Assembly: GCA_043756275.1 (NCBI GenBank)
Contig: JAYURJ010000257.1
Coordinates: forward strand, 1-8,007
Direction: 5' to 3'
DNA from: UKL13-2 sp043756275
Lineage (GTDB): Bacteria; Pseudomonadota; Gammaproteobacteria; Burkholderiales; Usitatibacteraceae
DNA length: 8,007 nt
In this document: positions 1 through 5,655 of the stretch, piece by piece
Numbering within the stretch: position 1 is the first letter of the stretch
Layout of the letters: every line of letters starts with the position of its first letter
The notes under the pieces: generated by a model
The model's input: only the letters and a program-made list of their open reading frames with translations
Told to the model about the DNA's origin: nothing
Databases searched by the model: none
Position numbers and translations under genes: made by a program

Positions 1-126
1 AGTACTAATTGGGATTCGTGAGCGTCGAGCAGCATGGGTGGCATGGTAGCCCAACACGCGCCAGCCCCTGCGGCCCTGGTGTAAGCTGACCAGCCCTACC
101 CAACCCAACCTTGACAGGCACCGCCA

Positions 127-657
127 ATGAGCACCCCGCATACGCACGACGACACCCACCCCGCTCACGGCCACGGCCACGAGCATGCGCACGATCCGGC
201 CGACCCACCCTGGAAACACGACGGCGTACGGGTCGTCGGTGCCAACCAGCTCGATGGGAACACGGCGCAGACACCCGGCATGGATCGCAAGGCGGCGATC
301 AATTTTGCCCGCGCCGGCGCGCAGAAGCTATGGGCCGGCACGGTCGCCATCCATCCCAATGCCAAGACTGGCGCACATCATCACGGCGCACTCGAGAGCG
401 TCATCTATGTCGTGCGCGGCCGCGCCCGCATGCGCTGGGGCGACCGGCTCGAGTTTGTCGCCGAGGCGGGGCCTGGCGATTTCATCTACGTGCCGCCGTA
501 TGTGCCGCACCAGGAAATCAATGCCAACGAAAACGAAGCGCTCGAATGCGTGTTGCTACGAAGCGGCCAAGAGCCGGTGGTCGTTAACCTCGATATCCCG
601 GTGGTGGAAACCCCGGAAGCGGTTTATTGGGTGGACAACATTCATCCGCATCCGTGA
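127..657 (+). CDS. cupin domain protein with His-rich N-terminus
   Basis: This 176-residue, probably cytoplasmic protein is a single-domain cupin; its substrate is unknown. Cupin motif 1 is seen as GAHHHGALE (residues 82-90), with metal-ligand candidates H84, H86 and E90 and a conserved G98. Motif 2 runs from G117 (GDFIYVPP) to H128 and N132, so the usual 3-His/1-Glu metal site is complete. Ahead of the barrel, residues 1-22 carry eight histidines (5, 7, 11, 14, 16, 18, 20, 22), which could act as a metal-binding tail. That role is inferred. No signal peptide or membrane segment is visible. The start is the first ATG of the frame, with only a weak AGG about nine bases upstream. Strong G/C bias at third codon positions supports coding. 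It converges on the Kbp-like gene, with 40 nt between the stop codons and no clear hairpin terminator there. The family is widespread in proteobacteria; its enzymatic activity (oxygenase, isomerase or sensor) cannot be told from sequence. Confidence 0.92.
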   Translation: MSTPHTHDDTHPAHGHGHEHAHDPADPPWKHDGVRVVGANQLDGNTAQTPGMDRKAAINFARAGAQKLWAGTVAIHPNAKTGAHHHGALESVIYVVRGRARMRWGDRLEFVAEAGPGDFIYVPPYVPHQEINANENEALECVLLRSGQEPVVVNLDIPVVETPEAVYWVDNIHPHP

Positions 658-697
658 AGCGTTAAAAAATGCCGGCCTCGCCACCCCCCACGGGTCA

Positions 698-1183
698 TTA
701 GGCCGCAGGAATGCGCAGCATTTGCCCCGGATAAATCTTATCCGGATCCGACAGCATCGGTTTGTTTGCCTCGAAAATTTTCATGTATGCATTGGCGTCG
801 CCGTACTCTTCCTTGGCGATCTTGGAGAGCGTATCGCCCGACTTGACAGCACGGAATTTCGACGCGGATCCCGATCCCGCCGCGACTGTCATAAGGTCTT
901 CAACCTTGGCAACGCCGCTCACATTACCGCAGCAGAGCACGATCTTTTCCCTCGTCGCCTGATCCACCGCAACCCCGCTTACCGTTGCCGTCTCGGTGTC
1001 AGCGTCGTACTTCACGGATAGCCCGGCGGCGGTGAGATTCTGCGAGGCGACGTATTTTTCGATCGCGTCACCTGCCGTGGCGTTTAGGGCAGCCAGATCA
1101 GGTTGCGTGGGTGCTGTGGTAGCTGCTGGAGCGCGTTTGAACAATTTCTCGCCTGCTTCTTTGATAAAACTGATGAGACTCAT
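698..1183 (-). CDS. kbp: Kbp/YgaU-like BON-LysM protein
   Basis: This 161-residue protein matches the layout of E. coli Kbp (YgaU), a 149-residue K+-binding protein made of a BON domain followed by LysM. The N-terminus (SLISFIKEAGEKLF) resembles the Kbp start. The BON domain covers roughly residues 35-100, with the typical ATVSG and GNVSGVAKVED stretches. The LysM domain covers about 110-159, with VKSGDTLSKIAKEEYG and the Kbp-like end KIFEANKPMLSDPDKIYPG. The start at 1183 is chosen because AGAGGAAA lies just upstream. The open frame continues upstream only through a REP-like repeat, which gives a meaningless extension. An Ala/Pro/Thr-rich linker (residues 18-29) makes it slightly longer than Kbp, and C84-C85 is an unusual Cys pair. 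No signal peptide is seen, as in Kbp. It is third in the minus-strand group, 186 nt behind the CBS gene with a REP pair between them, so it may have its own promoter. The family assignment is firm; K+ sensing here is inferred from homology. Confidence 0.93.
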   Translation of the reverse strand: MSLISFIKEAGEKLFKRAPAATTAPTQPDLAALNATAGDAIEKYVASQNLTAAGLSVKYDADTETATVSGVAVDQATREKIVLCCGNVSGVAKVEDLMTVAAGSGSASKFRAVKSGDTLSKIAKEEYGDANAYMKIFEANKPMLSDPDKIYPGQMLRIPAA

Positions 1184-1264
1184 GGTTTCCTCTTTGTGGT
1201 TGAGCGCGTGCTGCGACGCATCGCGCGGATTTGATGATCTCTGAATTAGGGAACCTGCGATCAA

Positions 1265-1331
1265 GTCCTTCGACAGGCTCAGGACGAACGGTAAGTTATA
1301 GATTCCGTTCGTGGTGAGCTTGTCGAACCAC
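1265..1331. repeat. inverted pair of REP-like hairpins
   Basis: Two 27-nt copies face each other across 13 nt. Copy A (1265-1291, reverse orientation) has the stem GTCCT/AGGAC when read as its reverse complement. Copy B (1305-1331) has the stem GTGGT/ACCAC. Both share the lead CCGTTC and an 11-nt loop, GAGCCTGTCGA in A and GAGCTTGTCGA in B. By hand alignment 22 of 27 bases agree. Four of the five differences form two compensatory base-pair swaps, so both stems stay intact. This CTGAGC-TGTCGAAG type repeat is common between genes in many proteobacteria and resembles REP/BIME units mobilised by RAYT transposases. Its position between the CBS gene and the Kbp-like gene suggests transcript end or stability effects, which is inference. 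Confidence 0.85.
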
Positions 1332-1369
1332 ACTCAAAATAGACTTAATCAGAGCTTCCCTAGATTGGC

Positions 1370-1789
1370 TCACGACGGCTGCGAAATTTCTGCGAGTGCT
1401 TCTCCGGCGACGGCGACATCAGAAACTTCGACGGCAAAATCGCCCAACGCGACGATGCCGACGAGTCGTTTTTCGGTATTCACAATGGGCAGACGCCGAA
1501 TCTGGTGCTCGCTCATGCGCGCTGCGGCTTCGGCAACGGAGTCATCCTCAAAGGCCCAAATGACGCCGTCTGACATGACATCCCGTACTTTGGTGCTGCC
1601 ATCCTTGCCCTCAGCGACGGCACGAATCACGATGTCGCGATCAGAGATCGCGCCGATCATGCGGTCACCTTCGCCCACGGGCAACATGCCAAAGTCGCCA
1701 TTGAGCATTTGCTGTGCGGCTTCTCTGATCGAGCTGTCGGGGCCAATAACCTGGACATCCCGGCTCATTACATTCTTGATTGTTTGCAT
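1370..1789 (-). CDS. tandem CBS domain protein
   Basis: This 139-residue stand-alone protein has two CBS domains and no catalytic domain. CBS1 spans about residues 3-57, with VMSRDV, MLPVGEGDRMIGAISDRDI and the conserved D50-R51-D52. CBS2 spans about 69-125, with VMSDGV, RRLPIVNTEKRLVGIVALGDF. Paired CBS domains form a Bateman module that binds adenine nucleotides (AMP, ATP, SAM) and works as a cytoplasmic energy or stress sensor. The ligand here is not known. The start at 1789 has AAGGA eight bases upstream on the minus strand. The Cys-rich gene ends 36 nt upstream, which suggests a shared transcript. Single-protein CBS pairs in this size range usually act on a separate partner; none is obvious nearby. 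The fold call is secure, the role is open. Confidence 0.94.
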   Translation of the reverse strand: MQTIKNVMSRDVQVIGPDSSIREAAQQMLNGDFGMLPVGEGDRMIGAISDRDIVIRAVAEGKDGSTKVRDVMSDGVIWAFEDDSVAEAAARMSEHQIRRLPIVNTEKRLVGIVALGDFAVEVSDVAVAGEALAEISQPS

Positions 1790-1825
1790 ATCATTTTCCT
1801 TTCAGAACATTAATAAAAACATCCG

Positions 1826-2059
1826 TTACGATCGATCACGAAGTTCCGTCACACCTGATTTCGTCGCGCAGTGATCACAGCAAAACATGCGATCTCCGCT
1901 TTCCAATCCATGGCCAATGATCCGCACCCCACAGTGCGCGCACGAGGGTGCCAGTTTGTGAATTGCGCATTCAAAGCTGTCGAACGTATACGTCTTACCT
2001 GCCGTCGTTAACTGGAATGCCTTGTCGTATTCGTTGCCGCAACCATCACATTTGCCCAT
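1826..2059 (-). CDS. small Cys-rich zinc-ribbon-like protein
   Basis: This 77-residue protein has eight cysteines (4, 7, 31, 40, 43, 60, 61, 64) plus His at 34, 42, 50 and 63. They are arranged as CDGC, ECAIH, CAHC and CCDHC, which fits two zinc-binding treble-clef/LIM-like or TRASH-like knuckles. It resembles short conserved proteobacterial proteins sometimes labelled as prokaryotic metallothionein-like. Metal binding is inferred from the Cys spacing. Three in-frame ATGs lie close together at 2071, 2065 and 2059. The last is preferred because GGAG stands six bases before it and the conserved part starts at MGKCDGCG. A much longer frame reaching 2212 has an unconvincing N-terminus. It is the first gene of the minus-strand group, with the CBS gene 36 nt downstream. 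A role in redox or metal stress alongside that sensor is plausible but unproven. Confidence 0.85.
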   Translation of the reverse strand: MGKCDGCGNEYDKAFQLTTAGKTYTFDSFECAIHKLAPSCAHCGVRIIGHGLESGDRMFCCDHCATKSGVTELRDRS

Positions 2060-2071
2060 TGGCATCTCCAT

Positions 2072-2268
2072 TGATTGTCCGATACTGGTTGAATCGACTG
2101 CCGCCGAAACCCGTGTATCGGTTGCAATAGCGCGATGGTGCGCGTGTCCGGGCAATCCGTCTGTGCGACACCGAACATTAATTTTGGCGGTCGTGATGCG
2201 CCACATTGCCAAACACTAATATCGGCGCGGTATTCAAGAAATAAAATGCCGGAAAGCCGCACCAGTGC
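2072..2268. other. intergenic stretch upstream of the Cys-rich gene
   Basis: This 197-nt stretch should hold the minus-strand promoter of the Cys-rich and CBS genes and any promoter for the small plus-strand frame at 2269. I see no convincing sigma-70 box pair on either strand, no strong hairpin and no RNA gene. Open frames through it are low-complexity extensions of neighbouring frames with no family resemblance. Confidence 0.5.
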
Positions 2269-2484
2269 TTGAGTTTCTCAATTCATGTCGAGCGCTTCTG
2301 CGGCGTTGTAGTTGGCTGCGTTGTGGGCATTGTTTTCCACTTCGGCATATTCAAGATAAGCATAAGCGCCGAGTGGATAGTCGCGCGCGCTGCGGTATTT
2401 GCCATCATCGCGATCCTGATCTTCTGGCGACTGTTCTCGCGCGCTGGGTACTGTGAAGTTTTTTGGCGAGGGTTTTTTCAGTAA
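2269..2484 (+). CDS. possible small two-helix membrane protein
   Basis: This is a 71-residue frame with a TTG start. Two hydrophobic stretches are visible: about residues 11-31 (CGVVVGCVVGIVFHFGIF) and about 38-54 (ARAAVFAIIAILIFW). Basic and acidic residues sit between and after them, as in a small inner-membrane protein. Third codon positions are mostly G or C, like the neighbouring host genes. Against it, no ATG or GTG start is available, the frame is closed by a stop at 2242, and the only purine-rich run (GGAAAG at 2251) is too far from the TTG for a normal ribosome site. The minus-strand frame across the same bases is polar and unrecognised. I do not recognise a family. It could be a real gene, or a remnant whose start has been lost. 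Confidence 0.4.
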   Translation: MSFSIHVERFCGVVVGCVVGIVFHFGIFKISISAEWIVARAAVFAIIAILIFWRLFSRAGYCEVFWRGFFQ

Positions 2485-2739
2485 AGAGTGATTGTTGATG
2501 ATGTACATTTGTTTCCCCATGAAGGGCAGATACGAAGGTGTATCCATTGATGATCATGGTGTCGTCGCAATTAAACTGCGATCAGCCAATCCCCGCTTGT
2601 GCGGTAGGTTTTCTCCTACGTCTGCACCGAATCCCCACGGCGATTGACACCACCGCCCTGACAAGTGCTAAAGTCCAACAATTGTTAATAGCGCATCAGC
2701 AAGCTGCTGCGCCATAAGAAACCGCCTGGGGAGGCCGCA
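2485..2739. other. intergenic leader of the TonB-like gene
   Basis: This 255-nt stretch contains a small hairpin, GTAGG-TTTTCT-CCTAC (2604-2619). The hairpin is bracketed by two AATCCCC direct repeats (2588-2594 and 2630-2636). A TTGACA box follows at 2644. A 49-codon frame starting at the ATG pair near 2498 (MMYICFPMKGRYEG...) ends at 2647. It has no good ribosome site and no family resemblance, so it is not called. Nothing else is supported here. Confidence 0.45.
2644..2674 (+). promoter_or_regulatory. candidate sigma-70 promoter for the TonB-like gene
   Basis: A perfect TTGACA (2644-2649) is followed by an A/T-rich TAAAGT at 2669, spaced 19 nt, or by the weaker hexamer GCTAAA at 2667, spaced 17 nt. 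The gene starts 66-70 nt downstream. The -35 box is strong and the -10 is poor, so activator help is possible. No start-site evidence exists. Confidence 0.4.
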
Positions 2740-3480
2740 ATGCAGCGCATGCGATTTGCCGGATTGTTTTTGCTGCTCATCGCGTTTGGCATCCCCGCGC
2801 TCGCGCAAGACACACCCGACGCGGCAACCGCTCAAGCCGCCCGCGCAGAGGATCGAATCTCGCCGGCGAAACATCGCGATTTTCGCTTGCAGCTTTATCC
2901 CGACAGTGAGCGCGAAGCCAGGAAGGCCGGCACGGTCGATGTGGCGATGATCGTCAGTGCGGATGGCCGATTGGTCGAAATAAAATCGACGACCTCTGAA
3001 CCCAAAAACGCAGTGCTTGAACAAGTAACGCAGGAAGCTGTCACGAAATGGCTCTTCGCCCCAGGCCTGAAGCGCTGCGTACCCGTTCAGGCAGAAGCGA
3101 CCTACCGCGTTTATTTCGAGTTCACGCACGGTTCCGATCATGTGCGGGCAGTGCCGCTACATACAAAATCGCAAATCCCCAATCCGGACCGCGAAATGGT
3201 CGCGCCAAACAAAAATGAATTGCTCCGCACAATCAAATATCCGGCGGATGCGCGCCGCGCCGGGGCGCAAGGCAGTGTGTACCTCATGCTCAGAGTCAAT
3301 CCAACAAATGGTGTGATTGATAGCATTGATGTCGCCAGCGCTGATTCCACCAAGGCCGAATTCGAGCGCAGCTTTATAGATACCGCTACCGAAGTCGCGC
3401 GGAAATTCAAGTTCACGCCAAAGCCTGAGTTGAAGACAATGCGCGGGATTTGTGTGCCGTTTGTTTTTGCGTTGTTTTGA
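2740..3480 (+). CDS. exported protein with two TonB C-terminal-like domains
   Basis: This is a 246-residue protein. Residues 1-22 form a clear signal peptide: basic MQRMR, hydrophobic core FAGLFLLLIAFGIP, then ALA before Q23, a signal peptidase I type site. Two repeats of the TonB C-terminal fold follow. Domain 1, about 52-128, has YPDSEREARKAGTVDVAMIV and later KWLFAPG. Domain 2, about 166-246, has IKYPADARRAGAQGSVYLML, the strand V188-I196 and RKFKFTP. Each carries the typical pattern of YP...A...G.v.v...v...G.v....v..S and W/F.F.P. True TonB has one such domain, an uncleaved membrane anchor and a Pro-rich spacer. This protein lacks the anchor and spacer, so it is likely free in the periplasm and not an ExbBD-driven transducer. 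Binding to a TonB box or to peptidoglycan is a guess. The start has GGGGAGG about six bases upstream. It appears to be a single-gene transcript. Confidence 0.88.
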   Translation: MQRMRFAGLFLLLIAFGIPALAQDTPDAATAQAARAEDRISPAKHRDFRLQLYPDSEREARKAGTVDVAMIVSADGRLVEIKSTTSEPKNAVLEQVTQEAVTKWLFAPGLKRCVPVQAEATYRVYFEFTHGSDHVRAVPLHTKSQIPNPDREMVAPNKNELLRTIKYPADARRAGAQGSVYLMLRVNPTNGVIDSIDVASADSTKAEFERSFIDTATEVARKFKFTPKPELKTMRGICVPFVFALF

Positions 3481-3557
3481 GGGGTGAGTGGTGCGGGCGT
3501 AGTGTTGAAGAATAAACTAGTGTGGCTGGGTCACCGCATATTGGCGACGTTGGCCAC

Positions 3558-3575
3558 TTCGATTCGCGAATTGAA
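3558..3575. promoter_or_regulatory. near-perfect 18-bp palindrome, possible operator
   Basis: The core ATTCGCGAAT (3562-3571) is a perfect 10-bp palindrome. It extends outward to TTC/GAA arms, with one mismatched pair (G3561 against T3572). It lies 31 nt before the OLD gene start and just before its ribosome site, where a dimeric repressor could block the cassette. No regulator is encoded in the window and no clear -35/-10 pair is seen next to it. The palindrome is visible; operator function is inference. Confidence 0.4.
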
Positions 3576-3593
3576 CTGAGTGGTTAGCTTGTC

Positions 3594-3599
3594 AGGAGG
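3594..3599 (+). promoter_or_regulatory. strong ribosome binding site setting the OLD start
   Basis: AGGAGG stands seven bases before the ATG at 3607. This selects 3607 over the in-frame GTG at 3580, which has no such site and would add nine residues (MVSLSGGVQ) ahead of the usual OLD/SMC-type N-terminus MKLVRARVTNYRSV. Confidence 0.8.
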
Positions 3600-3606
3600 A
3601 GTTCAA

Positions 3607-5559
3607 ATGAAGCTAGTACGAGCACGAGTTACGAATTACCGTTCAGTTGAAAATAGTGAAGAATTCGAAATTGGCGACCTTACCTGTCTGGTGGGGAAGA
3701 ACGAGGCTGGGAAGACAGCGCTTTTGACGGCGCTCCGGGGTTTGGCGCCTACGCATACGTTTGTATATGACAAGATTCGAGACTACCCACGACGATTCGC
3801 CTCAAAGTATGACGAGAGACACCCGGATGGGTATGCTGAAGTGCTCCATACTTGGTGGGATCTAAGTGACGAAGACGTAGTCGCCGTGGAGAAAGTGTTT
3901 GGAAAAGGTGCGATGTCGGGAAGGGTGGCAGAAGTAAGTTGTGGCTTCGGGGCAAAAACCAACTTTTGGGATGGGCTGCAAGTCGAGGAGCAAAAGTGCC
4001 TTAACGAACTAGTCTCAGCACATGCTCTTGATGCGCCTGAACGAAATATTCTCAACGGAATAACAGACGGGGGAAAAGCGCTTGCAGCGCTCACCGCCGC
4101 TACGCAGAGAACATCTAAACAAGAGGCTCTTTTGACGGCCCTTAAAGTAAATAGAGAAGGGCGATTTACTCTCGGCGTGATCGACTTACTCAAAAAGCGC
4201 ATGCCAAAGTTCTTCTACACATCGCACTTCGAGCGAATGTCCGGAGAGATTGCTCTAACAGAACTTAAGAAGCAGATAGCAGCGGATGACGTGGGGCCAG
4301 GCGACCAGATATTTCTTGATTTTCTCGCCTATGCGGGTACGTCGATTGATGAGCTTGAGGCTTCTGGAAAGCGGGAAGAGCTTAAATCTCTGTGCGAAGC
4401 AGCCGGAAATGACATTACTGAAGAAATCTTCCAGTTCTGGAGTCAGAACGACTCCCTTGAAGTAAAAATCGACTTTGACGAAGCGAAGGCTGGGGATAAA
4501 GCTCCTTTTAATACCGGCACTATCGCCCAGATTAGGATCAGAAACTCGAACCACAAGGCTACCCTTCCTCTTTCCGAGCGAAGCGCGGGTTTCGTTTGGT
4601 TTTTTTCGTTCCTTGCGCAGTTTAGGCAACTCAATAAAACGGCTGGCAACGCTGTTGTGCTTCTCGATGAGCCTAGCTTAACTCTACACGGTCGCGCACA
4701 AGGCGACCTTCTCCGCTACATGATGGAGAGGTTGATCCCCACCCATCAGGTTATTTTTTCTACTCATTCGCCATTTATGGTGCCCGCAGGACGACTTGCT
4801 GACGTGCGCATCGTAGAAGACGTAATTGAAAATGATAAAGGCAGGAAAATTGTGAAAGGTACTAAAGTTCGTGCCGACGTTTTGCGCGTTGACCGCGACA
4901 CGTTGTTTCCATTGCAAGGGGCCTTGGGGTACGAGATTACCCAGTCATTGTTTATTGGAAAGAATACCTTGCTTGTGGAAGGGGCTTCCGACATCGTTTA
5001 TCTTCAGGCGGTGTCAGCAGCTTTACGAAAACGCGGCCGGGTCGGTGTGTCGTCTGAGTGGACCCTCTGTCCATCTGGTGGCATGGATAAGATTGCGCCC
5101 TTCGTCAATCTATTTTCCAGCAATGATTTGAATGTCGCCGTTTTGTCCGATGTCGCGAAGGGGGACATTGGTAAGATTCAGCGGCTTAGGGAGTCGCAGA
5201 TTCTGAAGGCTGGAAAGTTTTATACAGTTGCGGATTTTTTGTCCCAAGCCGAAGCGGACATTGAAGACTTATTTGACCGCAGACTGTATGTGAAACTTTT
5301 GAACGCTACGTACGGCCTGACGGGCACGGTCGAAATCAACGTTGCAAAGCTTGATGCAGCCGATCCCAGCGTTAGGCAAGTCAAGAAAGCAGAAACTCTT
5401 TTCAGACTACTCCCGCCTTCCGTAAAGGAGTTCAATCATTACGAGTCGGCAGATTGGCTTTTGCGAAACCCGACATTCTTAGATGGGGCAGAAGAAGAGA
5501 TTGAATTCACACTCGAAAGGTTCGAGCAAGTAGCGAAGATGTTCAATACGTTGTTGTAG
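3607..5559 (+). CDS. OLD-family ATPase-TOPRIM nuclease
   Basis: This 650-residue protein joins an SMC/ABC-type ATPase to a C-terminal TOPRIM domain, as in class 1 OLD (overcoming lysogenization defect) nucleases. The N-terminal strand is KLVRARVTNYRSVENSEEF. Walker A is GKNEAGKT (30-37). Residues about 50-310 form a long, mixed insertion region. The signature-like motif is LSERSAG (322-328), Walker B is VVLLDEP (350-356) with D354 and E355, and the H-loop is STHSP (385-389). The TOPRIM part begins with LLVEGASD (455-462; E458, D462), continues with VLSDVAKGD (512-520; D515, D520) and has the DIEDLF element (551-556), so the metal-binding acids appear present. OLD proteins cut DNA with two metals, and many act in phage defence. 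No helicase of the Gabija GajB type lies beside it. The base composition is poorer in G+C than the left genes. The two following genes are on the same strand after a 96-nt gap. The family call is firm; the DNA target and trigger are unknown. Confidence 0.93.
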   Translation: MKLVRARVTNYRSVENSEEFEIGDLTCLVGKNEAGKTALLTALRGLAPTHTFVYDKIRDYPRRFASKYDERHPDGYAEVLHTWWDLSDEDVVAVEKVFGKGAMSGRVAEVSCGFGAKTNFWDGLQVEEQKCLNELVSAHALDAPERNILNGITDGGKALAALTAATQRTSKQEALLTALKVNREGRFTLGVIDLLKKRMPKFFYTSHFERMSGEIALTELKKQIAADDVGPGDQIFLDFLAYAGTSIDELEASGKREELKSLCEAAGNDITEEIFQFWSQNDSLEVKIDFDEAKAGDKAPFNTGTIAQIRIRNSNHKATLPLSERSAGFVWFFSFLAQFRQLNKTAGNAVVLLDEPSLTLHGRAQGDLLRYMMERLIPTHQVIFSTHSPFMVPAGRLADVRIVEDVIENDKGRKIVKGTKVRADVLRVDRDTLFPLQGALGYEITQSLFIGKNTLLVEGASDIVYLQAVSAALRKRGRVGVSSEWTLCPSGGMDKIAPFVNLFSSNDLNVAVLSDVAKGDIGKIQRLRESQILKAGKFYTVADFLSQAEADIEDLFDRRLYVKLLNATYGLTGTVEINVAKLDAADPSVRQVKKAETLFRLLPPSVKEFNHYESADWLLRNPTFLDGAEEEIEFTLERFEQVAKMFNTLL

Positions 5560-5583
5560 GTAAGCCGTAAGCGAAACGCGGGC

Positions 5584-5640
5584 GGCGTCATTCGTTTCGA
5601 ACAAATCACGTTGACGCCTTTGATTGATTAATCTGAGAAT
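5584..5640 (+). promoter_or_regulatory. hairpin and weak promoter between OLD and the next gene
   Basis: GGCGTCA (5584-5590) and TGACGCC (5612-5618) can form a seven-pair stem around a 21-nt loop that itself contains TTCGAA. No U-run follows, so it is not a standard terminator. The second arm overlaps TTGACG (5611-5616), and an 18-nt spacer leads to GAGAAT (5635-5640), a possible promoter about 15 nt before the downstream ATG. If so, the two downstream genes could be transcribed apart from OLD, and the same dyad could bind a regulator. All of this is inference from pattern. Confidence 0.25.
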
Positions 5641-5655
5641 ACAAGACATAAGAAA

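Noticed and set aside
110..115. TTGACA upstream of the cupin gene
   Set aside because: It is only 11 nt before the ATG, too close to serve as a -35 box for this gene.
5..274. 89-residue minus-strand frame at the left edge
   Set aside because: It is Arg/Gly-rich, has no family pattern and overlaps the cupin start antisense. The first 126 bases otherwise show nothing I can support.
185..1021. 278-residue plus-strand frame
   Set aside because: It runs across the cupin gene in another frame and then antisense through the Kbp-like gene. Its Arg/Ser/Pro-rich composition is typical of shadow frames in G+C-rich DNA.
1184..1333. 50-residue N-terminal extension of the Kbp-like gene (MWFDKLTTNG... FVLSLSKD)
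   Set aside because: It is a translation of the REP-like repeat; the FVLSLSKD string is a typical artefact of this repeat. A good ribosome site and the Kbp-like N-terminus are at 1183.
2060..2212. 51-residue N-terminal extension of the Cys-rich protein
   Set aside because: The extension has no family resemblance, while GGAG is well placed before the ATG at 2059, where the conserved part begins.
2668..3141. 157-residue minus-strand frame
   Set aside because: It is antisense to the signal peptide and first TonB-like domain, which are far better supported.
4255..4629. 124-residue minus-strand frame inside the OLD gene
   Set aside because: It is antisense to the signature region of a clear ATPase and is low-information sequence rich in Lys, Arg and Ser.
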